This document shows positions 44,402 through 53,594 of a stretch of DNA of 64,000 nucleotides, in pieces; position 1 is the first letter of the stretch, and each line of letters starts with the position of its first letter. A program made the translations under genes and the position numbers. The stretch lies in NCBI RefSeq assembly GCF_011009555.1, contig NZ_QXHD01000004.1:2129985-2193984 (forward strand), in the 5' to 3' direction. This DNA is from Adonisia turfae CCMR0081. GTDB taxonomy: Bacteria; Cyanobacteriota; Cyanobacteriia; Phormidesmidales; Phormidesmidaceae. The notes beneath the pieces were generated by a model. It was not told the DNA's origin. It ran no database searches and worked only from the letters and a program-made list of their open reading frames with translations.

Positions 44402-44839
44402 TCAATCTACAAAATATTGATATAGTGAGTCCAACATAGGCTGGAGCTCAGGAGGTAAGCGCCGGACAATTTTTCGTTTGCTGATGTCTATAGGAACCAG
44501 CAATACTTGACCGGTAATACATAGTTTTTGTGCGTCTTCTGTCGTATCGTAAATTTCATAAAGCCAATTCAGTCTGACACTGCGTTGTATATCTAATCGC
44601 GTTCTAACCAACCCTTTGGCTCCCAAGATCAGGGGTTGGTGATAACGTAATTGCAGGTCGATGACAGGTAAGTCATAGCCTGCTTTGACAAAGTCTTCGA
44701 ATGCAAATTCCAGGGCACGAAGACACTCCACCCGGGCTGCTTCCATCCATTGAACATATGTGCCATGCCAGACAATACCACCATAGTCGGTGTGATGAGG
44801 CTGTACTCGAAAACCATAGTCAAACCAGCGGTTAGTCAT
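44402..44839 (-). CDS. Acyl-CoA thioesterase, 4-hydroxybenzoyl-CoA type hotdog
   Basis: 145 residues from the ATG at 44839 (MTNRWFDYGFRVQPHHTDYG); a TTG at 44857 is in frame. Single hotdog domain with HTDYGGIVWHGTYVQWMEAAR (core DYGGIVWHGTYVQWMEAAR) holding the Asp/His-like active region of the YbgC/FadM group. Cyanobacteria use a related enzyme for 1,4-dihydroxy-2-naphthoyl-CoA hydrolysis in phylloquinone synthesis; this sequence differs from that subgroup, so only thioesterase is claimed. Convergent with the GNAT gene, 18 bases apart. Confidence 0.9.
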   Translation of the reverse strand: MTNRWFDYGFRVQPHHTDYGGIVWHGTYVQWMEAARVECLRALEFAFEDFVKAGYDLPVIDLQLRYHQPLILGAKGLVRTRLDIQRSVRLNWLYEIYDTTEDAQKLCITGQVLLVPIDISKRKIVRRLPPELQPMLDSLYQYFVD

Positions 44840-44953
44840 AAATAAGTTGACTGTCAAACTACGAATTGTGAACCCTGATCAAGTTTATGAAAACAGGGTG
44901 CTTATCATAGATATTTATACATCCTTGAGAGTTTATCCAATAGGATTTAGTCA

Positions 44954-45811
44954 ATGATCGAGAAGATTTTGTTGGCCAGCTCCGGCCCAGGCAACACTGA
45001 GACAATGTTTAAGGCCCTGCTGGAAATCCCCATGATTCAGCGAGCGCAGGTAACTGTATTAAAGGCTATCCCGCCTCAAACAGCTTCCAACGACATGGGT
45101 GATCAGCGTGCTGACAGTGAACAAGAGTTGTCAGACACGGTGACACGCTTGGGTATCGAAGCATCGAAGGTAACCCCTATGCTACGAGAGGGCGATCCTA
45201 AAGATGTGGTGTGTAAGGTCGCTGATGAAATTGACGCCAGTCTAATTGTTATGGGCTCCCGTGGGCTCGGTGGTCTAAAGGCAATTTTCAAAAACTCGGT
45301 CAGTCAGTATGTGTTTCAGCTATCCTCTCGCCCCATGCTACTGGTGAAGGATGATATATATAGCATTCGACCCATTAAGCGAGTCTTGGTTGCCCTAGAT
45401 AAATCTGATATGGCAAAAGAGTCGCTGAGAGTTGCCATCGACCTCACCCGTGATATCCAGGACAGTGAATTGATCTTTGTTCATACGCTATCAAACTTGC
45501 GTAACTCCATTGATGAGGCCATTAACGCAAATCCAGAGACTGATCCAGTTCTAGCGCCTGCCATCGCTGAAGCAAAGCGGTATCGTATCAACTATCGTTG
45601 TTTGGCTCCAGCCGGTAAACCGGGTCAGCGTATTTGTGTATTGGCTGATGAGCTCAATGTGAATCTACTGATTCTGGGTTCCCCTGACCGGCGTCCTTCC
45701 ATTGCTAAAGGCTTACCTGATATTGATCGGTTGCTAGGTGGGTCTTTGTCTGACTATGTGCGTATCAATGCTCCCTGTCCGGTGTTACTGACTCGTATGG
45801 CAACTAATTAA
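44954..45811 (+). CDS. Universal stress protein, two Usp domains
   Basis: 285 residues: two tandem UspA folds (about 1-133 and 138-283). The first ends with the nucleotide-site pattern LIVMGSRGLGGLKAIFKNSVSQYV, given here by its core GSRGLGGLKAIFKNSVSQYV; the second with LLILGSPDRRPSIAKGLPD and a long insert before LGGSLSDYVRINAPCPVLL. The G-2x-G-9x-G-S/T ATP motif is good in the first domain and altered in the second. Role in stress tolerance is general; no specific partner is visible. A long hairpin follows. Confidence 0.94.
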   Translation: MIEKILLASSGPGNTETMFKALLEIPMIQRAQVTVLKAIPPQTASNDMGDQRADSEQELSDTVTRLGIEASKVTPMLREGDPKDVVCKVADEIDASLIVMGSRGLGGLKAIFKNSVSQYVFQLSSRPMLLVKDDIYSIRPIKRVLVALDKSDMAKESLRVAIDLTRDIQDSELIFVHTLSNLRNSIDEAINANPETDPVLAPAIAEAKRYRINYRCLAPAGKPGQRICVLADELNVNLLILGSPDRRPSIAKGLPDIDRLLGGSLSDYVRINAPCPVLLTRMATN

Positions 45812-45821
45812 GTAAAGCTGA

Positions 45822-45884
45822 TTGGTTTGGGGAGTGTTGAATTTTGAGTTGAGTGTTGATGCCAAATTCAACACTCCAAACCAA
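45822..45884. terminator. Long imperfect hairpin after the usp gene
   Basis: Arms of 21-23 bases (45822-45844 and 45864-45884) pair over TTGGTTTGG...AGTGTTGAATTT with only two extra Gs bulged. The loop contains another GAGTGTTGA copy. It starts 11 bases after the usp stop. Terminator or a small palindromic repeat element. Confidence 0.55.
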
Positions 45885-45974
45885 GAATTTAGCTGTGATC
45901 GGCGATTACTCTACGGCCAATGGGGGTAGGATATGCCTGCGTTTGCTATCCTTGACCCACGTTTGTAGGTATTG

Positions 45975-46616
45975 ATGACTATGGCGTCTTTGTCCCACAC
46001 CATTGAAGCAATCTTGTACCTTAAGGCCAAACCCTTAACCATTGCCCAGATTGCCGAGTATGCCAAGTGTGATAAGGCGACTGCGGAGGAAGGGTTGATC
46101 CAGCTGATGGGAGATTATTCTCATCGAGAGGGAGCATTGGAAATTTCTGAAACTGAAAATGGCTATAGCTTGCAGTTGCGTCAGCCATTTAAGCCGCTAC
46201 TCGATGAATTGATTCCTTTAGATATTGGTTTGGGTGCATTGCGGACGTTGGCCGCGATCGCAATGAAAGGTCCTCTCAGTCAGACCGACCTGGTTGACTT
46301 GCGTGGGTCAGGGGCTTATGGACATGTGCACGATTTAGTTGACCAAGGCTTGGTTCGTCGCCGTCGTCAATCCGATGGACGATCTTTTTGGTTACAAGTG
46401 ACCGAAAAGTTTTATCAGCGTTTTGAGATTGATAAACTTCCACAGATTAATTTACCTGACGTCACAAATGATACGTCTGAGCCTGGTGAAACCTCGATGG
46501 AAACATCCGCCAACACAAATGATGATTCAACCATAGAAACAGAGACGGAAACAGTGCCAAACCCTCTTTCAGAGGTGAGTGTAGCAGTTGAACCAATGGC
46601 TCTGTCAGAGACTTGA
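45975..46616 (+). CDS. scpB: Segregation and condensation protein B
   Basis: 213 residues from the ATG at 45975 (a TTG one codon earlier opens the frame). Two winged-helix domains of ScpB: LSHTIEAILYLKAKPLTIAQ (about 4-24), then ALRTLAAIAMKGPLSQTDLV and the DLVDQGLVRRRRQSDGRSFW region (about 92-140). ScpB dimers bind ScpA in the SMC complex that compacts and segregates chromosomes. The C-terminal 60 residues are Thr/Glu-rich and look disordered, a lineage-specific extension. scpA is not in the window. Confidence 0.93.
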   Translation: MTMASLSHTIEAILYLKAKPLTIAQIAEYAKCDKATAEEGLIQLMGDYSHREGALEISETENGYSLQLRQPFKPLLDELIPLDIGLGALRTLAAIAMKGPLSQTDLVDLRGSGAYGHVHDLVDQGLVRRRRQSDGRSFWLQVTEKFYQRFEIDKLPQINLPDVTNDTSEPGETSMETSANTNDDSTIETETETVPNPLSEVSVAVEPMALSET

Positions 46617-46773
46617 AAAGTTCACTAAGGCTAGTAGTCAATTAAGATATCGTTAAATCAAGCGATGTGATGGGGCATGTTTAAGATATGTCGTTCACAC
46701 TGAACTTCTTGGAAGTGCTAGCTGAAATCGGCTTGATCACGCTAAGGTAATTAGAAGAAATACACAACCATTT

Positions 46774-47145
46774 ATGTTTAACCCTGATAGCGCCCAATTT
46801 ATCGGCATGGGTTCTGACGATGCACAGGTCAATCAATTACTGAAGTACCTACAGCATCAGCCACCTGAGGTTCTTACTCGCGTGGCCCAATCCGTGAGCG
46901 GTGAGATCAAGCAAATCATCTCTCAAAACGTTCAGGGCCTCATTGGCGTGCTGCCGTCGGAAGGGTTTAACGTGCAGGTGACAACTGACCGTGAAAACCT
47001 GGCGGGGTTGTTGGCTTCAGCCATGATGACGGGATACTTCCTACGTCAGATGGAACAGCGAATGGAACTTGAATCCAGCCTGTCAGGGGTATCCTCTACA
47101 CTAGATAGTGATTCAGATAGCGAATTCCCAGAATTTGATAGCTAG
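46774..47145 (+). CDS. DUF760 family protein
   Basis: 123 residues. Recognised as the cyanobacterial/plastid DUF760 family from LLKYLQHQPPEVLTRVAQSV, EGFNVQVTTDRENLAGLLAS and MMTGYFLRQMEQRMELE. Mostly helical, no signal peptide or membrane segment; an acidic Ser/Asp tail ends it. Plant relatives are linked to chloroplast protein turnover; no bacterial function is known. It is convergent with the HtrA gene, with a perfect palindrome between. Confidence 0.85.
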   Translation: MFNPDSAQFIGMGSDDAQVNQLLKYLQHQPPEVLTRVAQSVSGEIKQIISQNVQGLIGVLPSEGFNVQVTTDRENLAGLLASAMMTGYFLRQMEQRMELESSLSGVSSTLDSDSDSEFPEFDS

Positions 47146-47199
47146 GCCATCTAAAGCCTAGCTGTTACTACTTGGTTTTCAAGCTCACCACCAGTTTGC

Positions 47200-47225
47200 A
47201 AGTAAATGCTTGCAAGCATTTACTT
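47200..47225. terminator. Perfect 26-base palindrome between convergent genes
   Basis: AAGTAAATGC-TTGCAA-GCATTTACTT reads the same on both strands, between the stops of the DUF760 gene (47145) and the convergent HtrA gene (47256). T-rich bases follow on the plus strand. Most likely a bidirectional terminator. Confidence 0.65.
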
Positions 47226-47255
47226 TGATTACGAGGACTCACTACAGCAAGTCAT

Positions 47256-48488
47256 TTACTGCAGATTGTTAGGCATTTTAGTAGGTTTGACCTTAAGGGT
47301 CTTCACTTCACCTTTGCGATCAATTTCTACTTTCAGAGCCTTGCCAATAATACTAGCCTCAACCTGAGTCTGTACATCGGTAGCGGTAGCAACCTCAACC
47401 TCATTCACTTTGCTGATGACATCACCCCGTTGGATCCCGGCAATTTCAGCCGGTGTATCTTCCATGACGCGAATAACCATTACACCTGACTCTGCCTCGA
47501 TAGTGAAGTCAATATCTTCATCGGCATTAATGCGCTGACGCATCTCTGGATTAAGGTTAACCATCTGGATTCCCAGATAAGGGTGCTTCACTTCACCATC
47601 TTTAAACAGCTGATCACCAATGCGTTTAGCCGTCTCAATGGGAATTGCAAATCCAAGCCCCTGAGCACCGGCACGAATTGCTGTATTCATGCCAATAACT
47701 TCTCCTTGGGCATTAAGTAGTGGCCCACCAGAGTTACCAGGGTTAATGGCAGCATCAGTTTGAATAAACTGCACACGTTTGTCAGAAATGCCCACTTGGG
47801 AGCTGGTTCGACCGATAGCACTGATAATGCCAGCGGTAACACTGTTATCTAGACCTAGAGGGTTGCCAATGGCAATGGCCCACTGGCCTGCCGCTAAATT
47901 ATCCGTTGCTCCTAGGGGAGCCGTTGGCAGGTTCTCACCATCAATTTTGACAACTGCAACATCGGTGACCGGGTCGGTCCCGACTACCTCACCTTCAAAT
48001 GAGCGTCCATCATTTAAGGTCACATTGACTGTTTTAGCCCCTTCTACAACGTGGGCATTGGTCATAACTTGACCATCACTCGTCATAATAAAACCAGAGC
48101 CAGTTCCCTGTTCAAGACGTTCGGGTAAATCTGGTTCCACCGGAAATTCATCTGTGAAAAATCGCTTGAATAAAGGATGCTCAAAGGGTTCTGATACTCC
48201 CCTAACTGAACGTGAAGCATCAATACGTACAACGGCAGGTCCCACCTGCTCGGCGGCAGCTGCAATAAAATTAGGATTATCAACCGACGGATAGCTGGGC
48301 TGTGGAGATTGAGTTAAAACTTCTGTAGGCTCAGTTGCCGTCTGCAAAACCGAAGTAGCAATTGGTAGTTCACTATCCTGTTCCTCGACAACCGACTTGA
48401 AAAAGTAGCTATGACTGGCCCAGCCAGCACCACTACCCACCAGAAGGAGGCCTACATATAGACCGAGTTGTTTGGGAGAAATTTTCAT
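47256..48488 (-). CDS. HtrA/DegP-type periplasmic serine protease with PDZ domain
   Basis: 410 residues from the ATG at 48488 (MKISPKQLGLYVGLLLVGSG); the frame extends back to 48575 without similarity. An N-terminal signal anchor (8-25) places it in the periplasm or lumen. Trypsin-like domain with the complete triad: H146 (MTNAHVVEG), D177 (VTDVAVVKI), S253 (NPGNSGGPL). One C-terminal PDZ domain (about 305-400; VMVIRVMEDTPAEIAGIQRG). It is one of the Hho/HtrA proteins cyanobacteria use for quality control under heat and light stress; which paralog cannot be decided. Confidence 0.96.
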   Translation of the reverse strand: MKISPKQLGLYVGLLLVGSGAGWASHSYFFKSVVEEQDSELPIATSVLQTATEPTEVLTQSPQPSYPSVDNPNFIAAAAEQVGPAVVRIDASRSVRGVSEPFEHPLFKRFFTDEFPVEPDLPERLEQGTGSGFIMTSDGQVMTNAHVVEGAKTVNVTLNDGRSFEGEVVGTDPVTDVAVVKIDGENLPTAPLGATDNLAAGQWAIAIGNPLGLDNSVTAGIISAIGRTSSQVGISDKRVQFIQTDAAINPGNSGGPLLNAQGEVIGMNTAIRAGAQGLGFAIPIETAKRIGDQLFKDGEVKHPYLGIQMVNLNPEMRQRINADEDIDFTIEAESGVMVIRVMEDTPAEIAGIQRGDVISKVNEVEVATATDVQTQVEASIIGKALKVEIDRKGEVKTLKVKPTKMPNNLQ

Positions 48489-48693
48489 TGCTGCTTCCTC
48501 ATCTCTAGGTGATGAGGGTTCTAATGAACTTACCTTAGCGAAGATTACCTCGAAAATGTATCGGCTTAAGTACACACTCCTGATACAGACTTATCCATGG
48601 TACTGAATGTTGGTGCTGTGCTCAGGTAAATTTCTCTACCAATCACTGCGGAATGGTGATTTGCTATTGTTCGTAATCCTGGGTGCTCCAAGA

Positions 48694-49554
48694 ATGCATG
48701 TATTCCAAAGATTTTATAAATTTTTCCTATTCCTATCTGGATTTAGTTTGCTTTCCCTGGGTTGGCTGAAGCCGTTGCAGGCATCAGCGTGCCCTGACGC
48801 GGCGCTTTCCCAAATGACCAACCACCGTGTTACAGCGGGAGAAACGCTGGAGGGTGTGGCTGCACAGTATGGGTTACGCCCGGCAACATTAGCGGCAATC
48901 AATCCACAATTGCCAGCTCAAGGAGCTCTGCCCACGGGGGGAGTGGTCGAAGTCCCCCCATTTAATGGTGTTCCTGTCCAAGTCGGGGCGGGTCAAACCT
49001 GGCAGTCATTGGCAGAGCGCCATGGGACAAGGGCAGACCTTTTATTTGAGGTGAATGGCTGCCCTGATACCTTACCCAGTCGAGTATTTATTCCTGCTGG
49101 TAATCGTGGGGGCACTATGGCTGCTGAAACTACGCCTTCAGCAGTTGCCTTAGGGTATCCATTGCCCGTTCCAGCCAAGCTTGTGTTGAGTTATGGTTGG
49201 CAGCCTCATCCCCGACGAGATGAACTGGTTTTTAACAGTGGTATTGCTTTTTCGGCAACACCAGGGACTGTGGTGACATCAGCTGCAGATGGCACCGTAG
49301 CGTTTGTGGGAGAACACAATGGCGCTTTGATCGTGGTGGTTAATCATAGCAATGGCTTGCAGACCCGTTATGGCAACTTGGCTGATGTTGAGTTTACCGT
49401 TGGTGATGCAGTTACCCAAGGGACTGGATTGGGCACCGTAGCAGGTGAGTCGCAGGATTCTTTTATGTACTTTGAGGTGCGGACAAATTCTAGTGAGGGC
49501 TGGATTGCTCGCGATCCAGGTCAATATTTGTCCGAATTAGAATTACAGCAATAG
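48694..49554 (+). CDS. LysM plus degenerate M23 (LytM) protein, NlpD-like
   Basis: 286 residues from the ATG at 48694 (MHVFQRFYKFFLFLSGFSLL); the frame runs back to 48607. Signal peptide ends near QASA (31). Two LysM-like motifs (44-88, HRVTAGETLEGVAAQYGL; 94-135). A LytM/M23 fold spans 160-280, but the zinc site is gone: the usual His and Asp of FHxGID are N181 and A185 (FNSGIAF), and the HLHFEVR histidines are F257 and Y259 (FMYFEVR). Such proteins (NlpD, EnvC) activate cell-wall amidases and do not cut. An Amidase_3 enzyme at 3689 is a possible client. Divergent from the HtrA gene. Confidence 0.87.
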   Translation: MHVFQRFYKFFLFLSGFSLLSLGWLKPLQASACPDAALSQMTNHRVTAGETLEGVAAQYGLRPATLAAINPQLPAQGALPTGGVVEVPPFNGVPVQVGAGQTWQSLAERHGTRADLLFEVNGCPDTLPSRVFIPAGNRGGTMAAETTPSAVALGYPLPVPAKLVLSYGWQPHPRRDELVFNSGIAFSATPGTVVTSAADGTVAFVGEHNGALIVVVNHSNGLQTRYGNLADVEFTVGDAVTQGTGLGTVAGESQDSFMYFEVRTNSSEGWIARDPGQYLSELELQQ

Positions 49555-49697
49555 CTCACTTGCGAAACTCGATAAAGTATCGGATATCTGAAGAATTGCA
49601 GCGTAAAGCTAGTCATTGCGATAAAGAAGGCTTACAATGCCGTTATTCTAGGTCCAATACCAAGGGTGAGGGTGCTTTTTAAGGAACGTGTTGTGCT

Positions 49698-50666
49698 ATG
49701 GCTAGGCATCCAATCTTGTCTGAGCAACTATCTAAAAGGTTAAAAGCGCTGATGAAGCGTGCTTCGAGACGTGTATCACCTTCCCGTAGCAGACGGGGCA
49801 GCCCCCCCTCATCTCTAAAGCTTAAGAAAGTGGCTGTGCCCAAGTCGCCTGCCGCTAAAGCAACCCGGACCATAGCTCATAAGACAACTGCACCTCAGAA
49901 AAGGTCTGCTAAGTCGGGTTCATTTTGGTCACATCTATTTTGGGTGCGGCCATGGCTGCTGGTCGTTGCCCTGTGGCTGACATTTATATTGATGATTGCG
50001 ATCGCACTCGCTGGTCTTTCTAACCCTGGCCGTGAGATGACTCTGGAGCCTGTCAATAGCAGCATTGCAGGGCAGCCCCTAAGCACTCCTGATGCCGCTG
50101 CTTTTTCACGGCTGAGCATTCGTAATGAAAAAAGTGTCCTGAGTCAGCGAGATCCGGCAGCGACGTTACCAGGGGCAAACGAGCAAGCTATGCCAGCTTG
50201 GCCACTGTTATTCATGGTCGTCACCTGCGCAGGTGGCTGTCTGCTGGTATCTAAACAAGGTCTGTTAACAGCTGAGTCTCGTCGTAGTCGCCGCCGGGTT
50301 GCAACCGCTCCTGTGCCTCAAGCAGGTTCTCGCCCTGTACGCTCTGCACGAACCCCAGGTAAAACCGTTAGTAAACGGCAACGTCGTGGTAAACACCGCC
50401 GTTTGGCAGCCCAGCAGCGCTCAGCCCCTAAAGGCATGGCAGTGCAGTCAGGCCAGAGACCTGGGCACCATCAAGTACCTGCTCAGCCATCAGCACCCAT
50501 GACGTCACAACCAATGTCATTTGCTGTGACTAGCCAGTCTGCTCCGTCTGGTCCATCTGTGACCGTTGTTCCGGACAATGAAACGTCTCCCCTGGATTGG
50601 AAAGAAGGGAGTCTGGCCCATAAGTTAGATGTCCGCCAGACTCGCTCAATCAGTTCTTTCTTGTAA
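49698..50666 (+). CDS. Unrecognised basic membrane protein
   Basis: 322 residues. Very basic N-terminus (Lys/Arg/Ser-rich, 1-75), a strong membrane helix at about 90-112 (WLLVVALWLTFILMIAIALA), a short polar loop, a second helix at about 172-190 (WPLLFMVVTCAGGCLLVSK), then a long disordered Arg/Gln/Pro/Ser-rich tail (195-322). No domain recognised. Predicted topology puts both basic ends in the cytoplasm, suggesting contacts with DNA, RNA or acidic proteins. It ends 8 bases before the HDAC-family gene, so the two may be co-expressed. Confidence 0.7.
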   Translation: MARHPILSEQLSKRLKALMKRASRRVSPSRSRRGSPPSSLKLKKVAVPKSPAAKATRTIAHKTTAPQKRSAKSGSFWSHLFWVRPWLLVVALWLTFILMIAIALAGLSNPGREMTLEPVNSSIAGQPLSTPDAAAFSRLSIRNEKSVLSQRDPAATLPGANEQAMPAWPLLFMVVTCAGGCLLVSKQGLLTAESRRSRRRVATAPVPQAGSRPVRSARTPGKTVSKRQRRGKHRRLAAQQRSAPKGMAVQSGQRPGHHQVPAQPSAPMTSQPMSFAVTSQSAPSGPSVTVVPDNETSPLDWKEGSLAHKLDVRQTRSISSFL

Positions 50667-50674
50667 ACCGCGTT

Positions 50675-51592
50675 TTGACGGGTCTGCCGGTTATTTATCA
50701 CCCTGACTATGTGACGCCTTTGCCCACAGGGCACAGGTTTCCGATGCCAAAGTTTCAGCTGCTGCGGGACCTGCTGGTGCGCGATGGCGTCATTTCAGAA
50801 AAGCAGATTTATCAGCCGGGACGTCCCCCTAGGGACTGGCTCGAATTAGTGCACGATTCGCCCTATGTACAAGCTTATTGTGATGGCGGATTAGACGCTA
50901 AGGCTCAGCGCCGCATTGGTTTGCCCTGGAGTGCGGAATTAGTGCGACGAACCTGCACCGCAGTCGGCGGGACTATCTTGACGGCCAAACTAGCACTCAA
51001 TCAAGGGTTGGCCTGTAACACCGCTGGAGGAACCCACCATGCCTTTCCAGGATATGGAGCAGGATTTTGTATTTTTAACGATATTGCGATCGCAACCCGT
51101 CTTCTCAAAGCCCAAAACTTACTTAAAACCGTCCTAGTCGTTGATTTAGACGTACACCAAGGCGATGGCACCGCCTGGATTTTTCGGGATGACCCCAGCG
51201 TATTCACATTTTCCATGCACTGCGCAGTGAATTTCCCAGGGCGTAAGCAAACCAGTGATTTGGATGTGCCCCTGGATGAAGGCACTGAAGATGACGAATA
51301 TTTAGCAAAGCTAGAGGCCCATCTGCCCGATCTATTGGCTCAGGTAAAGCCTGATCTGGTTCTATACGATGCTGGTGCTGACCCCCATCGGGATGATCGT
51401 CTGGGTAAATTGGCCCTGACGGATGAGGGGCTATATCGCCGTGATTGGTATGTCTTAGAAACCTGCGCGAAAGCGAGATACCCGGTAGCCTGCGTAATTG
51501 GCGGTGGCTATGGCAAAGACATGAACGCGCTGATCTATCGACATTCATACTTACATCGGGCCGCCAGCGAGGTCTACCGGAAATATTGCTAG
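50675..51592 (+). CDS. Histone deacetylase superfamily protein
   Basis: 305 residues from a TTG (50675); no ATG or GTG allows the conserved N-terminus LPVIYHPDYVTPLPTGHRFP to be kept, so TTG is preferred. Zinc-hydrolase motifs are intact: GGTHHAFPGYGAGFCIFND (catalytic His pair), the zinc ligands in VVDLDVHQGDGTAW, the later Asp in YDAGADPHRDDRLG and IGGGYGKD. Bacterial members deacetylate small molecules such as polyamines, acetoin-related compounds or proteins. Substrate unknown. Confidence 0.93.
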   Translation: MTGLPVIYHPDYVTPLPTGHRFPMPKFQLLRDLLVRDGVISEKQIYQPGRPPRDWLELVHDSPYVQAYCDGGLDAKAQRRIGLPWSAELVRRTCTAVGGTILTAKLALNQGLACNTAGGTHHAFPGYGAGFCIFNDIAIATRLLKAQNLLKTVLVVDLDVHQGDGTAWIFRDDPSVFTFSMHCAVNFPGRKQTSDLDVPLDEGTEDDEYLAKLEAHLPDLLAQVKPDLVLYDAGADPHRDDRLGKLALTDEGLYRRDWYVLETCAKARYPVACVIGGGYGKDMNALIYRHSYLHRAASEVYRKYC

Positions 51593-51743
51593 AAATTTAG
51601 GATAAAGTTGTAAGGCTTTAGCAGCACCGTTTCCTGGAATCAGTAAAGCCTTACCAACGGAGATGTCACCATATTCAGGAAATTTTGGCCATAGCTGCTG
51701 AAGTCCGATCTAAACCTAATTTCAAGCATCAAAAATCTTTCCC

Positions 51744-52637
51744 ATGCCTTGGACCGTTATTACCTTCTATAAATTTGTTCAGCTCGATGATTTTGTTGAA
51801 TTGCGTCAGCCCCTCACAGAGCTTTGTAAAACGCAAGGCATTAAGGGAACCATCTTGCTAGCCCTTGAAGGAATTAACGCTACGGTAGCAGGCACCAATG
51901 AAGCAGTGGAAAAGTTACTGTCCCACCTTAAACAAGACCCCCGGTTAGCCGATCTCACCCACAAAACCTCATCCGCAGCAGAGCAGCCCTTCTCGCGTAT
52001 GAAGGTGAAGCTGAAAAAAGAGATTGTCACCCTAGGACAGCCGGACGTGAGCCCGACTAAAAAAGTCGGCACGTATGTGGACCCAAAAGATTGGAATCAG
52101 GTAATTTCTGATCCAGACGTGGTGGTGATTGATACACGCAATAATTACGAAGTGGATATCGGTACCTTTAACGGTGCCACTAACCCACAGACTGAGTCTT
52201 TTCGTGATTTTCCTGACTATGCGGATCAGCAGTTAGACCCAGCAAAACATAAACAAGTAGCGATGTTTTGTACCGGGGGGATTCGCTGTGAAAAAGCATC
52301 ATCCTACTTGCTAGAGCAGGGATTTGAGCAGGTTTACCATCTTAAGGGCGGTATTCTAAAGTATTTAGAAGAGGTCCCACCAGAAGACAGTCTTTGGGAA
52401 GGGGAATGTTTTGTGTTTGATCAACGGGTGACCGTACAGCATGGCTTAGCAGAGGGCAGCTATGCCATGTGCCGTGGCTGTGGACATCCGATATCCGATG
52501 AAGATATGCAATCACCCTATTACGAACCAGGGATGGCATGCCCTAATTGTTACGACCAACTGACTGAGAAACAGCGTATGCGATTTGCCGAACGTATAAA
52601 GCAGCGACAGCTAGAGAGAGAACGAAAGTCTCTTTAG
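51744..52637 (+). CDS. trhO: tRNA uridine(34) hydroxylase TrhO (rhodanese family)
   Basis: 297 residues. N-terminal acylphosphatase-like domain ([28 protein letters not shown]), central rhodanese domain (about 125-215) with catalytic Cys in [14 protein letters not shown], and a C-terminal Cys-rich zinc-like module ([21 protein letters not shown]). This is the YceA/UPF0176 family that hydroxylates wobble uridine (ho5U) in tRNA using O2. Length and motif order are complete. No associated operon partner. Confidence 0.95.
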   Translation: MPWTVITFYKFVQLDDFVELRQPLTELCKTQGIKGTILLALEGINATVAGTNEAVEKLLSHLKQDPRLADLTHKTSSAAEQPFSRMKVKLKKEIVTLGQPDVSPTKKVGTYVDPKDWNQVISDPDVVVIDTRNNYEVDIGTFNGATNPQTESFRDFPDYADQQLDPAKHKQVAMFCTGGIRCEKASSYLLEQGFEQVYHLKGGILKYLEEVPPEDSLWEGECFVFDQRVTVQHGLAEGSYAMCRGCGHPISDEDMQSPYYEPGMACPNCYDQLTEKQRMRFAERIKQRQLERERKSL

Positions 52638-52753
52638 GCGCCTGTGCTTAAATAATCAGCCCATTACCCCATCACTCATTCACCCATCGACAGCCCCAAC
52701 CTGAGTCTTTATTTTTGTTCAGTCCCCTAAGAGGCACAAGAAGAGCCCCATAA

Positions 52754-53587
52754 CTAAAGATTTGACCTCAAAGCGTCGGGTAAGGGAGCTTTGTCTCCTA
52801 CTCGATACCCTTGCTGCGCAATCAGGCGCTCAAGATTGCGCACCCGCTTTTTAGATGGAGGGTGACTGGCTAATATGGCTAAGCCGGGACGCTCTGATCG
52901 ACTGAGCCGGTCAAAGAAGTCGGTGGCTCCAGCAACATGACCATAGACTTGGTTAAGCAGTGTCAATCCGAGTCGATCAGCGTGTTGTTCTTGCTGTTGC
53001 GAAAACTGAGCAGTGGAAAGTGTAGAAATGCTAGCGCTGGCGATGGAACCCCAAGAGCCAAAGTCACCGAGTAAGGACGATAGGGATAGACGAATTAAGA
53101 CCTGACGGCTGAGGCCGCGCAGATGATCTCGATTGGCAAAGTGCCCCAGCTCATGGCCTAAGACCATCATTAACTCGTTTTCAGAAGCTACTTCGGCGAG
53201 TAAACCCTGGTAAATGATAATGTGATCGCCTGGAATAGCCAGGGCATTCACGGTCTGATCTGGCACATACAATACCTGATAATTCCGTCCGTTAGTCTGT
53301 GCGGCAGGTAAATACGTCTCCAGCCGGTCTAATAGCTGATTAAGGGTTGCTTGTGTCGCTGACACTTCAGCTTGAGCCGCGTAAATGGGCACAATTGCCC
53401 GCCCCAGTTGTTGCTCTACACGAGTCGGGATAAACCATACCAAAGCTCCTGCTAACCAGAAGGCAATGGCAATGGCGATAGCGATGCCTGCGAGAAATAA
53501 CCCCAACAACACTAACAGCTGATGATGGCTGGGTGGGGGTGTTTTGTCACTATACGCCGCTGTTCCAGGCGGAAGTTCCATGGGCAT
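52754..53587 (-). CDS. M48 family membrane-linked metallopeptidase
   Basis: 277 residues. A membrane helix lies at about 25-52, then a soluble protease with the zinc motif HELGH (145-149, in VLGHELGHFANRDH) and the third ligand Glu in SQQQEQHADRLGL near 205. Related to HtpX/Oma1/BepA-type quality-control proteases. Start ATG at 53587. It begins 7 bases after the third AIM24 gene and so is the probable last gene of that operon; Oma1-like proteases and AIM24 are both linked to mitochondrial inner-membrane organisation in eukaryotes. Confidence 0.92.
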   Translation of the reverse strand: MPMELPPGTAAYSDKTPPPSHHQLLVLLGLFLAGIAIAIAIAFWLAGALVWFIPTRVEQQLGRAIVPIYAAQAEVSATQATLNQLLDRLETYLPAAQTNGRNYQVLYVPDQTVNALAIPGDHIIIYQGLLAEVASENELMMVLGHELGHFANRDHLRGLSRQVLIRLSLSSLLGDFGSWGSIASASISTLSTAQFSQQQEQHADRLGLTLLNQVYGHVAGATDFFDRLSRSERPGLAILASHPPSKKRVRNLERLIAQQGYRVGDKAPLPDALRSNL

Positions 53588-53594
53588 TGGTCAT

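Noticed and set aside
48694-49554. Calling the LysM-M23 protein an active endopeptidase
   Set aside because: All zinc ligands expected in the LytM domain are substituted.
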